Source of the DNA: Tissierellales bacterium
GTDB lineage: Bacteria; Bacillota; Clostridia; Tissierellales; Tissierellaceae
Direction of reading: 5' to 3'
NCBI GenBank assembly: GCA_030146915.1
Contig: JASLAT010000006.1
Coordinates: forward strand, 1-17,656
DNA length: 17,656 nt
Every line of letters begins with the position of its first letter. The stretch's first letter is position 1. The translations under genes and the position numbers were made by a program. Below the pieces are notes generated by a model, which saw only the letters and a program-made list of their open reading frames with translations, had not been told where the DNA came from and ran no database searches. This document shows, one piece after another, positions 6,970 to 14,007 of this stretch.

Positions 6970-7323
6970 ATGTTTAACTTTAAAAGACTTGTAAAAAAAT
7001 ATAGTAAAAATCCAGTTTATTTAATTAGAGAATTAGACGGGTATTATGATTATGAAAACGGCGGTAAATGGATTGATGGTAAACAAGAAAAAATTAAAAT
7101 AGAAGTGGGAGCTCTGGTGCCATTATCGAATGAAGATTTTAAATATGATGAAAATGGATCTTATAATTATGAAGATAGAAAATTGTATTGTTATGATGAA
7201 ATTAAAAAAGGTGAGAAAATAGAATGTAAAGAATTAATTTATACTGTACATGAGAAAAAACCTTATTCTGATTTTGACATTGGTTTAAACATTTATTTTG
7301 TGAAAAGAGTTGATAATAAATGA
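6970..7323 (+). CDS. Probable head closure (stopper) protein
   Basis: A 117-aa beta-rich protein rich in Tyr, Asp and Lys. The C-terminal half (KLYCYDEIKKGEKIECKELI, then YTVHEKKPYSDF and IYFVKRV) resembles the beta-barrel pattern of SPP1 gp16-like stoppers, in which a 'gdki..kg..Y.V....' strand pair precedes a final IY-V-R strand. Such proteins plug the portal channel after packaging. The evidence is pattern and gene order; no diagnostic residue is known to me. The ATG follows the upstream stop directly, with AAGGTGGTG (6952-6960) upstream. It overlaps the next gene by ATGA. Confidence 0.55.
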   Translation: MFNFKRLVKKYSKNPVYLIRELDGYYDYENGGKWIDGKQEKIKIEVGALVPLSNEDFKYDENGSYNYEDRKLYCYDEIKKGEKIECKELIYTVHEKKPYSDFDIGLNIYFVKRVDNK

Positions 7324-7826
7324 ATTTAAAACTTATTAGAAATACTATAGTTTATAACCTTTATAAATATACTGGTGTACCAGTAATTGAGATGGAACAG
7401 ACTTCTAAAAAACCCAACTACCCTTTCATTGGATATAAATTTATTGTTCCATATAATAAAGATAAAACTCAAGGAATATTTGATGAAAAATTAATACCTA
7501 GTTTAAATAAAAATTTTGAATATGACATAGAAGAAACTGTAATATTTCAACCAAAAATAACATTAAGTATAACTGTTTATTCCAATGATAGTTTAGAAGC
7601 ACAAGAATTAGCTAATAGAGCACACGATTGGTTTGTACACGTCGGGTACTATGATTTAGCAGATATAAATGTGACTGTAGTCGATACTTTGGCATTTGGA
7701 GATAGAACACTCTTAATAGTAGATGATTATGAACATAGAGTGGGATTTGACACGATTTTAAGAACTGTTGATGAAATTAAAAGGGTAGTTGAAACGATAG
7801 AGGATTATACTTTAGAGGAGGTATAA
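7320..7826 (+). CDS. Probable tail terminator protein
   Basis: A 168-aa protein in the place where tail terminators (SPP1 gp17-like, LIC_12616-like) occur, directly before the sheath. Features: an N-terminal helix (LKLIRNTIVYNLYKYTG), PFIGYKFIV, a central strand pair FQPKITLSITVYSND, and helix SLEAQELANRAHDWFVHVGY, followed by VTVVDTLAFGDRT and a Tyr-Glu-His-Arg-Val-Gly-Phe strand. The 'P.IT.SI..YS.d...A.elA..A..wF' pattern is typical of myovirus tail terminators that cap the tube and sheath. Starts by ATGA overlap. The sheath gene begins one base after its stop. Confidence 0.66.
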   Translation: MNLKLIRNTIVYNLYKYTGVPVIEMEQTSKKPNYPFIGYKFIVPYNKDKTQGIFDEKLIPSLNKNFEYDIEETVIFQPKITLSITVYSNDSLEAQELANRAHDWFVHVGYYDLADINVTVVDTLAFGDRTLLIVDDYEHRVGFDTILRTVDEIKRVVETIEDYTLEEV

Positions 7827-7827
7827 C

Positions 7828-8808
7828 ATGAATGATTTTAATGTTAATATAATTAAAAAAACAAAAGAATTAGCTTCTGGTAAATTAGGAATGATATTAA
7901 TTCTTGATGATACCAAAGATGTGGATTATACAGTATTTGATGGTTTGGAGAGTTTACAAAAACAATATGATGAAACCACAGAAGTGTATAAAATAGCAAA
8001 TAGAATATTTGAGCAAAAACCTGCTCCAGAAAAAATAGCTGTAATAGGAAAAACAACTGAATTAACAACTGAATTAATTGAACTATTGGAAAATCATTTA
8101 GAAGAAGATTGGTTTTTCTTAACGTGCACAAAAAATTCCAATGAAGTTATTACGGCTTTAAGTGAATGGATAGAAAAACATCAAAAAATGTATTTTACAA
8201 CAATACAAGATTTAGAATTACCATCACAAATTGAAGCAGAAAATACAGTAGTTATGTATCATGATAATGTTGACGCATATGCTTCAGAAGGATTGGCGGC
8301 ATATTTATCAACTCAAGTTGTTGGAAGTTTTACTGCTAAATTTAAACATATCGAAGGTGTCGAAGGTGCTACCATAACGAAAGAGCAATTAAAGAAATTA
8401 CATGATGATGGTGGCTTTTCTTATGTTAAAAAGAAAGGTAAATTACAAACATCAGAAGGTAAGACTACAAGTGGCGAATATATAGATGTGGTAATGGGAT
8501 CTATATTTATAAAAACTAGAATGGAATTCGAAGAAGCTATGTTAGCTTATAACAATAAAAAAATTGGATATTCCAATAAAGGAATAGCACAACTGGTAGA
8601 TGTTGCTAAAAGAGTATTAGATGAAGCAACTGAAAATGGAATAATTTTAAATGAAGGTGATAAAGGAGTTTATTCAATTGAATATACAACTAGAGAAGAT
8701 ACTCCTTTAGAAGATAGAATGAATCGACAATATAACGGCATAAAATGGAAAGCTACACTTGATGGGGCTATACATGGTGGAAATATAGATGGAATATTAG
8801 AATTATAA
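7828..8808 (+). CDS. Contractile tail sheath protein (DUF3383-like)
   Basis: A 326-aa protein expected to form the contractile outer sheath of the tail. After an N-terminal part with LGMILILDDTKDVDYTVF and a Rossmann-like middle (PEKIAVIGK, DWFFLTCTKNSNEVITALSEW, MYFTTIQD) comes a C-terminal region with DVVMGSIFIKTRMEFEEAML, DEATENGIILN and the final strand YNGIKWKATLDGAIHGGNIDG. This order, with the C-terminal strand used for subunit linking, fits compact sheath proteins of the DUF3383 group. The next gene is tube-like, as usual for sheath-tube pairs. ATG at 7828 follows AGGAGG by seven bases, a strong site suited to a major structural protein. Confidence 0.8.
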   Translation: MNDFNVNIIKKTKELASGKLGMILILDDTKDVDYTVFDGLESLQKQYDETTEVYKIANRIFEQKPAPEKIAVIGKTTELTTELIELLENHLEEDWFFLTCTKNSNEVITALSEWIEKHQKMYFTTIQDLELPSQIEAENTVVMYHDNVDAYASEGLAAYLSTQVVGSFTAKFKHIEGVEGATITKEQLKKLHDDGGFSYVKKKGKLQTSEGKTTSGEYIDVVMGSIFIKTRMEFEEAMLAYNNKKIGYSNKGIAQLVDVAKRVLDEATENGIILNEGDKGVYSIEYTTREDTPLEDRMNRQYNGIKWKATLDGAIHGGNIDGILEL

Positions 8809-8822
8809 AAGGAGTTGATTAA

Positions 8823-9215
8823 ATGTTACGATTTGACCCTAAATTAATAACTGCAATTGTAGATGGTAGAGTTCTAACTGGATTCGCCGAAGATAGTTTT
8901 ATTAAATGTGAGAAGTTGGAGGATAATTTTACAGAACATGTCGGAGGGCAAGGTGAAGTAAGTGTTGCTATAAATGCCAATGAGACTGGGGAAGTAACAT
9001 TTACTTTTGCCAACACTTCTCCAAGCATAGCATATCTTAATCAATTAGCTAATAGTAAAAAAGAAGTGCCCATATCCATTATAGATATGAATACAAATGG
9101 GACAAATGTAAGTGGCACTAAAGCTATGGTTAGAAAACCTGCTGATATAGAATGGGGAAAAGAAGTTGGAGAAGTGGAAATGAAAGTATTTATAGCAGAT
9201 TATAAAGTGGAATAA
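8823..9215 (+). CDS. Tail tube protein (DUF3277-like)
   Basis: A 130-aa protein for the inner tube through which DNA passes. The pattern MLRFDPKLITAIVDGRVLTG, GFAEDSFIKCEK, HVGGQGEVSVAINANETGEVTFTF and SPSIAYLNQLA, ending with VGEVEMKVFIADY, matches DUF3277-type tube proteins that accompany DUF3383-type sheaths. It has the expected beta-sandwich strand rhythm with one helix. ATG at 8823 follows AAGGAG (8810-8815) with a seven-base gap. A long hairpin and promoter-like element start right after its stop codon. Confidence 0.82.
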   Translation: MLRFDPKLITAIVDGRVLTGFAEDSFIKCEKLEDNFTEHVGGQGEVSVAINANETGEVTFTFANTSPSIAYLNQLANSKKEVPISIIDMNTNGTNVSGTKAMVRKPADIEWGKEVGEVEMKVFIADYKVE

Positions 9216-9243
9216 TGAAAAACCTCTTTTAATAGTATATAAT
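9215..9243 (+). promoter_or_regulatory. Candidate internal promoter
   Basis: A perfect TATAAT (9238-9243) lies 17 bases after ATGAAA (9215-9220), a 4-of-6 match to TTGACA. The start of transcription would fall near 9249-9251, giving a leader of about 25 bases that contains AAGGAGG and leads into the ATG at 9275. In AT-rich DNA a TATAAT alone means little; its place just after a stop codon and just before a small separate gene raises its weight. There is no extended -10 TG. Confidence 0.45.
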
Positions 9244-9269
9244 AAAGATAATATTATTAAGGAGGTTTT
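9219..9269 (+). promoter_or_regulatory. Long hairpin enclosing the ribosome binding site of the small gene
   Basis: AAAACCTCTTT (9219-9229) pairs with AAGGAGGTTTT (9259-9269, one G-U). After a single bulged T (9230), AATAGTAT (9231-9238) pairs with ATATTATT (9251-9258, one G-U). This makes 19 pairs with a 12-base loop. The ribosome binding site AAGGAGG (9259-9265) is fully inside the 3' arm. A transcript coming from the tail genes would fold this way and hide the site; one starting near 9250 would lack the whole 5' arm. It could also act as a weak terminator because of the four Ts at the base. Confidence 0.6.
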
Positions 9270-9274
9270 CACAC

Positions 9275-9559
9275 ATGGCTATTTTTGGTAAGGGAAAAAG
9301 CAAAGAAGAAAAAGCTGAAATAGAAACTAATAAAATCTTAGAAAAATATGGACTGAATGAAATTGCTCCAGAGGATTTAGAAACAATTAAAAGGATAACA
9401 AATGATTTAGCTGGAAATGGACTAATGAAAGCAGGTATGGCATTAAGTTTTGCGAAGGTGGAAGAACAGGCAAAGGTTGGATATTTATCAGCTTTAGTTG
9501 AACAAAACTGGATTATAATTAGACAGTTAGATAGATTAAATAAAAAGTTAGAGAAATAA
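9275..9559 (+). CDS. Small cytoplasmic protein of unknown function, moron candidate
   Basis: A 94-aa protein with no signal peptide and no membrane segment. The N-terminus is basic/charged (AIFGKGKSKEEKAEIETNKI), followed by LEKYGLNEIAPEDLETIKRI, NDLAGNGLMKAGMALSFAK, and a C-terminal helix with QNWIIIRQLDRLNKKLEK that could form a coiled coil. I do not recognise a named domain; I have an impression of similar small proteins in clostridial genomes but cannot confirm it. It sits between tail tube and tail chaperone genes, where no structural gene is usually required. It has a promoter-like element and a hairpin before it and a strong terminator after it. These signals suggest an added gene with separate expression. 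A tail chaperone-like role cannot be excluded. ATG at 9275 follows AAGGAGG with nine bases between. Confidence 0.85.
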   Translation: MAIFGKGKSKEEKAEIETNKILEKYGLNEIAPEDLETIKRITNDLAGNGLMKAGMALSFAKVEEQAKVGYLSALVEQNWIIIRQLDRLNKKLEK

Positions 9560-9595
9560 TAAAAGCACTTACTTAATCGTAGGTGCTTTTATTAT
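9556..9595 (+). terminator. Strong intrinsic terminator after the small gene
   Basis: AATAATAAAAGCACTTAC (9555-9572) pairs with GTAGGTGCTTTTATTAT (9579-9595) around a six-base loop. The result is a stem of about 17 pairs with one G-U, with the A-tract/T-tract ends typical of an intrinsic terminator. It begins within the last codons of the small gene. ATG at 9594 lies in this stem and is not a likely start. Confidence 0.75.
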
Positions 9596-9620
9596 GTTTA
9601 ATTTTAAGGAGGATGTTATT

Positions 9621-9887
9621 ATGGAAAAACCAAGTTTAAAATATGCAAAAACAGTAACTGTAAACGGAGTTGAGTATACACTACAAAAGTTACCAGTAAG
9701 ACCAGCTTTAGAGATAAGAAGTAGATGTAGAGATAAGAATGGAAATCCAGATGATGTTAAACTTTATGAAGAAATGTTAGAACATGTGGTAATACAACCA
9801 AAGAAGAAACTTGATGACTTTGAAGATGTGTCAGAGTTAGAAGAATTAATGAAAGAAGTATTAGCTTATCAGTACCAGGGGAAGTAA
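9621..9887 (+). CDS. Tail assembly chaperone, short form (gpG-like)
   Basis: An 88-aa protein starting at ATG 9621, seven bases after AAGGAGG (9607-9613). Sequence: SLKYAKTVTVNGVEYTLQKL, RPALEIRSRC, then an acidic C-terminal half (KKLDDFEDVSELEELMKEVL). Position before the tape measure, small size, acidic end, and a second frame continuing in -1 match tail assembly chaperones, which coat the tape measure protein and recruit tube subunits. These proteins are needed for assembly and are absent from the finished particle. The stop TAA (9885-9887) directly follows the GGGGAAG slip candidate. Confidence 0.8.
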   Translation: MEKPSLKYAKTVTVNGVEYTLQKLPVRPALEIRSRCRDKNGNPDDVKLYEEMLEHVVIQPKKKLDDFEDVSELEELMKEVLAYQYQGK

Positions 9888-10069
9888 TTAAGTCATATTA
9901 CAAGCAAAAAGCAAGACAACAATGGTTATTTTGGAGACCTATTATGGAAAAAGTTTTAACTTATAGTGAAGCTTGTAATATGTACATTGATGAATTAGAA
10001 GAAATAAACGCAGCTATAGATATTCATATTGAAAATATTAAAAAATCAAATAAGAAAGGAGGTAAATGA
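9621..10069 (+). CDS. Tail assembly chaperone, long form by -1 frameshift (gpGT-like)
   Basis: The -1 frame is open from 9824 to the TGA at 10067-10069. Read from 9881 it adds 62 residues: EVIKSYYKQKARQQWLFWRP, MEKVLTYSEACNMYIDELEE and a basic tail KKSNKKGGK. Slippage at 9878-9884 would give a product of about 149 aa. This matches the lambda-type G/GT arrangement in which a small fraction of ribosomes shift to make the T extension that binds the tape measure. The T part has no good start of its own; ATG 9944 with GGAG seven bases before is possible but would lose the conserved-looking Trp-rich segment. Its stop overlaps the tape measure ATG. Confidence 0.72.
9878..9884 (+). other. Candidate -1 ribosomal slip site G GGG AAG
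   Basis: In the zero frame the codons are CAG-GGG-AAG-TAA. A tRNA on GGG can move back one base onto GGG with full pairing; tRNA-Lys would move from AAG to GAA with one G-U at the first position. The zero-frame stop follows at once. This is the only plausible slippery sequence in the 9824-9885 overlap. No clear downstream pseudoknot was found by eye. Confidence 0.6.
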
Positions 10070-12414
10070 TGGATTTAAGAAATTTAGTATTTAATGTTGA
10101 TTTTAAAGGTAAGGAAACACCAGTTAGTAAAATGGATAGTGCAGTTGATAATTTAAAAAAATCAGTGGCAAGTTCTACGGACATGTTTAAAGATATGGAG
10201 AAAACAATAAAGAAAAGTACTAATACTAGGCCAATAGACAGTATAGAAAGTGCTACTAAAGATTTTTTAGGAACTACAGAAAAAACAAGTAATAAAGTTA
10301 GTATCTTAGGTGGGACGTTAGATAAAATTAAAAGTTCAACGGCAATTCAAAAATTAAATGGTGGCATGCAAAATTTAAAAAAATCAGCAGGTGAAGCAGT
10401 TAAAAAACTTAAGGATATAAATCCAGCTATAGAGGGTGCTGGGAAAAGTTTATCAGCTAAAGTAACTGCCCCTATTGTTGGACTTGCAACTACAGCTACT
10501 TATACTGTCGGTAAGTTTGATGATAGCATGTCACAAGTAGGAGCTATATCTGGAGCAACTGGAAAAGACTTTGATAATTTGAGAAATAAAGCAAAAGAAC
10601 TGGGAAGTACAACTGCACATAGTGCAAGTGCTGCAGCAGATGGTATGGGGATATTAGCTACTGCAGGTTGGAATGCAAATCAAATATTAGAAGGAACTCC
10701 ACATTTACTTTCTTTAGCTAGTGCTAGTGGACTTGAATTAGCACAGGCGGGGGATATCATAACTAATACATTAGGGCAATTTAGTTTAAAATCAAGTGAC
10801 GCTGGTATGGTATCTGATGTTTTAGCAAAGGCTGCAAGTAGTTCTCAGACTAACGTTGAACAGATGGCTGAAGCAATGAAATATGCAGGTGGTAGTGCAG
10901 CAACCATGAATATGGATGTGGCTCAAACGAGTGCTATTTTAGGAACATTAGCAAATCAAAGTGTAAAAGGTAGTGCAGCAGGTACTGCATTTACTGCAAT
11001 GTTTAACGATTTATCCAAAGCAGCCGAAGGTGGTGCAATTGAAATCGGCAAGGCTGCAATATCGGTTTATGATGCGAATGGTAAAATGAAGGACATGGGT
11101 TCCATAATGGCAGATATAGAATCCGCTACAAATGGAATGAGTGACGCACAAAGGAACCAAGCACTGCAAAGTATATTCGGAGTACAGAGTATGCGTGGAG
11201 TTAATGCAATCCTTACAGAAGGTACTGGTAAATATAAAGAATTAGAAAAAAATATAAGAGATTCTAAAGGTGCTGCAGCTGAAATGGCAGATGAAATGGA
11301 AAATAACATCGGTGGTGCTTTTAGAAGTATGAAATCTGCAATTGAAGGATTTATGATTGATATTGGAGATGTATTTAAAGATGATGTAAGTAATATAGCA
11401 ACTGGGATTGGAAATATGGCTAGAAAATTTGGAGAATTAGATGAAGGAACACAAAAAACAATAGTAAAAACATTAGCATTTGCAGCTAGTATAGGTCCTT
11501 TAATTCTTGGAATATCAAAAGTAAGTAGTTTAATTACAAGAGTAGGTCCAGCTATGGAAACAATGAAAACGGCAATGGGATTAGTTGCAAGCCCAATAGG
11601 ATTAACAGTACTCGCTATTGTAGGACTAATAGGAGCATTAGTTTATTTGTATAATACCAACGAAGAAGTTAGAAATTTAGTTTTAAGTGTGTGGGATAGT
11701 CTTAAAACTGGAATAAATGCAACTGTAGAATTCATAAAAGGAGTATGGAGTGTTTTAGGTGATAGCATAATGAATATTGCTAGTATCGCATGGGGTGCTG
11801 TAGAAAATATAATAACCATGATTCTTAATGTTATTCAAGGTGCTATTAAAATATTTACGGGGGTAATAACTGGAGATTGGTCGGCGGTATGGGATGGGAT
11901 TAAACAAATCGTTGTAGGTGTTTTCGATTTCTTTAAAGAATTACCAGCCCAAATGCTTGACATAGGTATCAACATTATAAAAGGATTGATACAAGGTGTA
12001 AAATCAATGGCTGGTGCTGCTAAAGACGCAGTGGTAGGAGTTGCTAAAGGTATTGCAGGTGGAATAAAAGGTTTCTTTGGAATTCATTCGCCAGCAAAAT
12101 TAACTATTGGATATGGTGAAAATATTACAGAGGGCTTGGGAATTGGAATGGAAAATGAAGCTCCTGGGGTAAATTCAATCACTAAAGATATAAATCAGCA
12201 ATTAGATTATTCATTGGAACCTGGAACATCTGATACTAGCAATGTACCAACAGTGGGTTCTACTATGCAACACATATCATTTAGTCCTAATGTAAAAGTT
12301 GAAGTGAATGGAAATGCAAGTGAACAAGAAGTATCTAATATAGAATCTAAAGTGAATGATATGATGGATAAATTTATGGATGAATTCTTTGCTAAACTAA
12401 GTATGCAAATATAG
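10069..12414 (+). CDS. Tail tape measure protein, TP901-like
   Basis: About 781 aa. It sets tail length and is ejected with the DNA. The N-terminal 130 residues are helical, charged and Thr/Ser/Lys-rich. The TP901 core follows (about 135-400: GKFDDSMSQVGAISGATGKD, ELGSTTAHSASAAADGM, VEQMAEAMKYAGG, and MRGVNAILTEGTGKYKE). A strongly hydrophobic stretch occupies about 505-530 (SPIGLTVLAIVGLIGALVYL), then repeated Trp-containing amphipathic segments to about 640, and the usual C-terminal FFGIHSPAKLTIGYGENI near 670. Using about 0.15 nm per residue as a rule of thumb, the tail would be near 115-120 nm. ATGs at 10066 and 10069 are both possible; 10069 has five bases to AAAGGAGGT and overlaps the chaperone stop. 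Confidence 0.95.
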   Translation: MDLRNLVFNVDFKGKETPVSKMDSAVDNLKKSVASSTDMFKDMEKTIKKSTNTRPIDSIESATKDFLGTTEKTSNKVSILGGTLDKIKSSTAIQKLNGGMQNLKKSAGEAVKKLKDINPAIEGAGKSLSAKVTAPIVGLATTATYTVGKFDDSMSQVGAISGATGKDFDNLRNKAKELGSTTAHSASAAADGMGILATAGWNANQILEGTPHLLSLASASGLELAQAGDIITNTLGQFSLKSSDAGMVSDVLAKAASSSQTNVEQMAEAMKYAGGSAATMNMDVAQTSAILGTLANQSVKGSAAGTAFTAMFNDLSKAAEGGAIEIGKAAISVYDANGKMKDMGSIMADIESATNGMSDAQRNQALQSIFGVQSMRGVNAILTEGTGKYKELEKNIRDSKGAAAEMADEMENNIGGAFRSMKSAIEGFMIDIGDVFKDDVSNIATGIGNMARKFGELDEGTQKTIVKTLAFAASIGPLILGISKVSSLITRVGPAMETMKTAMGLVASPIGLTVLAIVGLIGALVYLYNTNEEVRNLVLSVWDSLKTGINATVEFIKGVWSVLGDSIMNIASIAWGAVENIITMILNVIQGAIKIFTGVITGDWSAVWDGIKQIVVGVFDFFKELPAQMLDIGINIIKGLIQGVKSMAGAAKDAVVGVAKGIAGGIKGFFGIHSPAKLTIGYGENITEGLGIGMENEAPGVNSITKDINQQLDYSLEPGTSDTSNVPTVGSTMQHISFSPNVKVEVNGNASEQEVSNIESKVNDMMDKFMDEFFAKLSMQI

Positions 12415-12426
12415 GAGGTGTGAGTT

Positions 12427-12888
12427 TTGAAACGTGCTAAAATTGGAGATGTTGAATTTGATGTAATTAAAAGTGAAGATTTAACACATGACGCAGAAGT
12501 AACCGATAAACCAGTGGAAAAAGGCATGGATATATCTGATCATACTAAAAGAAAACCACTCACACTTTCTATTACTGGGATTATGGTCGGTGATAATGCT
12601 TTACAAAAATTACAAAGACTTTATAAATATCAAAATGAAGGTGAGCTTTTAAAATATGTAGGAAGAACAACACACATTAATATGGTAATTGAAAATATAC
12701 ACACTACACATAATTCAAGTGTTGCTAATGGGTATAGTTTTCAAATGTCCATAAAACAAGTGAATATTTCAACTTCGAAAACAGTAAATATAGTAGTTAA
12801 TCCTAAGACAGGTAAAGTAAATCCTAAAACTAATACTCAAATTCGAAAAAAAACTAATAAAGGAAAACAGCAAGTTAGGAGGAGATAA
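12427..12888 (+). CDS. Baseplate protein with Dit-like N-terminal domain
   Basis: A 153-aa protein starting with TTG, six bases after AGGAGGTG. It opens KRAKIGDVEFDVIKSEDLTH, then VEKGMDISDHTKRKPLTLSI, ALQKLQRLYKYQNEGELLKY and INMVIENIHTTHN, followed by GYSFQMSIKQVNI. The pattern (an N-terminal strand, a 'vekG.disDHv...p..l.i.Gi' block, and a 'l..l......l..v.t....y.nmvi..i..' block) is that of Dit-like N-domain baseplate proteins near the tape measure. The last 35 residues are very basic (KTNKGKQQVRRR) and lack a LysM domain, which some relatives carry nearby. It probably links tube end and hub. Confidence 0.72.
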   Translation: MKRAKIGDVEFDVIKSEDLTHDAEVTDKPVEKGMDISDHTKRKPLTLSITGIMVGDNALQKLQRLYKYQNEGELLKYVGRTTHINMVIENIHTTHNSSVANGYSFQMSIKQVNISTSKTVNIVVNPKTGKVNPKTNTQIRKKTNKGKQQVRRR

Positions 12889-12890
12889 TT

Positions 12891-13205
12891 TTGGAATATA
12901 TAGAGATAGATAAAGAATTGATACCATATAATTTTGAAATAACATTTGATAATGAAACTTATACTTTTGAAGTTAATTACAATGCTTTAAAAGATTTTTT
13001 TACAATTAGTTTATATAAAAATGATGAAATTATAGTTCTAGAAGAAAAATTAATATACGGCAAACCTTTATTTGAAAATGTAAAATATAAAAACATCTCA
13101 ATCCCAATTATTATTCCTCTTGATTTAAGTAGTAAAAATAAAAAAGTAACCTTTGAAAATTTAAACGAACAAGTATTTTTATATTTAAGAAGTGATGAAA
13201 TATGA
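12891..13205 (+). CDS. Small baseplate plug-like protein
   Basis: A 104-aa beta-rich protein with TTG start, nine bases after AGGAGG. Sequence: MEYIEIDKELIPYNFEITF, TYTFEVNYNALKDFFTISLY, and GKPLFENV followed by IPIIIPLD. The small single-domain beta fold and its place between the Dit-like and hub genes fit the cyanophage Pam3 plug (gp18-like) domain found in simple myovirus baseplates. Assignment is by pattern and order. It overlaps the next gene by ATGA, so the two are probably translationally coupled. Confidence 0.62.
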   Translation: MEYIEIDKELIPYNFEITFDNETYTFEVNYNALKDFFTISLYKNDEIIVLEEKLIYGKPLFENVKYKNISIPIIIPLDLSSKNKKVTFENLNEQVFLYLRSDEI

Positions 13206-13993
13206 AATTATGGCTTAGAAAAATAAATTTAATTATGGGTGATAGGGAATTTACAAATGATAAATTTGAAATAGATTTTAGAGTTCCTTTTTCAAAGGAA
13301 CCAGAGCCAGATATAAGTGAAATAAAAATATACAATTTATCTGAAAATACCATTGCTAATATAAAATCTAAAGCGTATGTAATTTTAAACGCAGGATATA
13401 AAGGTGATGTGGGAAATATTCTAAGTGGTAAAATTGAAAAAATAACTAGTGAATGGGAAAAAGTAGATAAAGTTACGAAAATAACACTATCTGATGGTGG
13501 ATTTGAATGGAGAAATGCAAAGATAAATAAAACATATCAAAAAGGCATTACTGCAAAATATATAATGCAAGACTTGGCTAATATACTAGGCTTGGAAATA
13601 GCAGAAATAAATCCAACTAAGAATATAAGTTACAACTTAGGTAGAACTATAAACGGAAGTGTTGGGAGTGCTTTAAAACAGCTTGTAAAGGACACAGGAA
13701 GTAAGATGTATATAAACAAAGGTAAATTGTATATACGAGAAGATAATAAAGGAAATGAAACTGGATTTTTACTAGATAGTGAACATGGATTAATTGATAG
13801 TCCAGAAAGAATAGAAGAAGAAAAGAATGGTGAAAAAATAATAAAATATAAAATTAAATCTTTATTAAATTATAAATTAACAACTGATAGTATTATAGAA
13901 GTTAAATCAAGAACTTTAAATGGTTTTTATAGAGTTATAGAAGGTGTACATACTGGAGATTTTATAACAGAATGTATTGTAGTTCCAACATAG
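13202..13993 (+). CDS. Baseplate hub protein, gpD-like
   Basis: A 263-aa protein. The N-terminal part (FEIDFRVPFSKEPEPDISEIKIYNLSENTIANI, about 20-53, read as two strands and a short helix) is the usual hub opening. It is followed by VILNAGYKGDVGNILSGKIEKI, a helix-rich section (GITAKYIMQDLANILGLEIAE), GSALKQLVKDTGSKMYINKG and LYIREDN. The end (KIKSLLNYKLTTDSIIEVKS, GFYRVIEGVHTGD) matches the late-control-D/hub fold. The hub joins tube to spike at the centre of the baseplate. ATG 13202 lies in an ATGA overlap; the next gene has its own AGGAGGGTGA site. Confidence 0.75.
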   Translation: MKLWLRKINLIMGDREFTNDKFEIDFRVPFSKEPEPDISEIKIYNLSENTIANIKSKAYVILNAGYKGDVGNILSGKIEKITSEWEKVDKVTKITLSDGGFEWRNAKINKTYQKGITAKYIMQDLANILGLEIAEINPTKNISYNLGRTINGSVGSALKQLVKDTGSKMYINKGKLYIREDNKGNETGFLLDSEHGLIDSPERIEEEKNGEKIIKYKIKSLLNYKLTTDSIIEVKSRTLNGFYRVIEGVHTGDFITECIVVPT

Positions 13994-14007
13994 GAGGGTG
14001 AAGAAAT

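Noticed and set aside
9594..9620. ATG 9594 as start of the tail chaperone gene
   Set aside because: It lies in the stem of the terminator hairpin with no upstream site; ATG 9621 follows AAGGAGG at normal distance.
9944..10069. Independent T-type gene from ATG 9944
   Set aside because: A GGAG seven bases upstream makes it possible, but it would drop the first 21 residues of a frame that continues smoothly from the -1 slip site, and the frameshift arrangement is the known rule for these genes.
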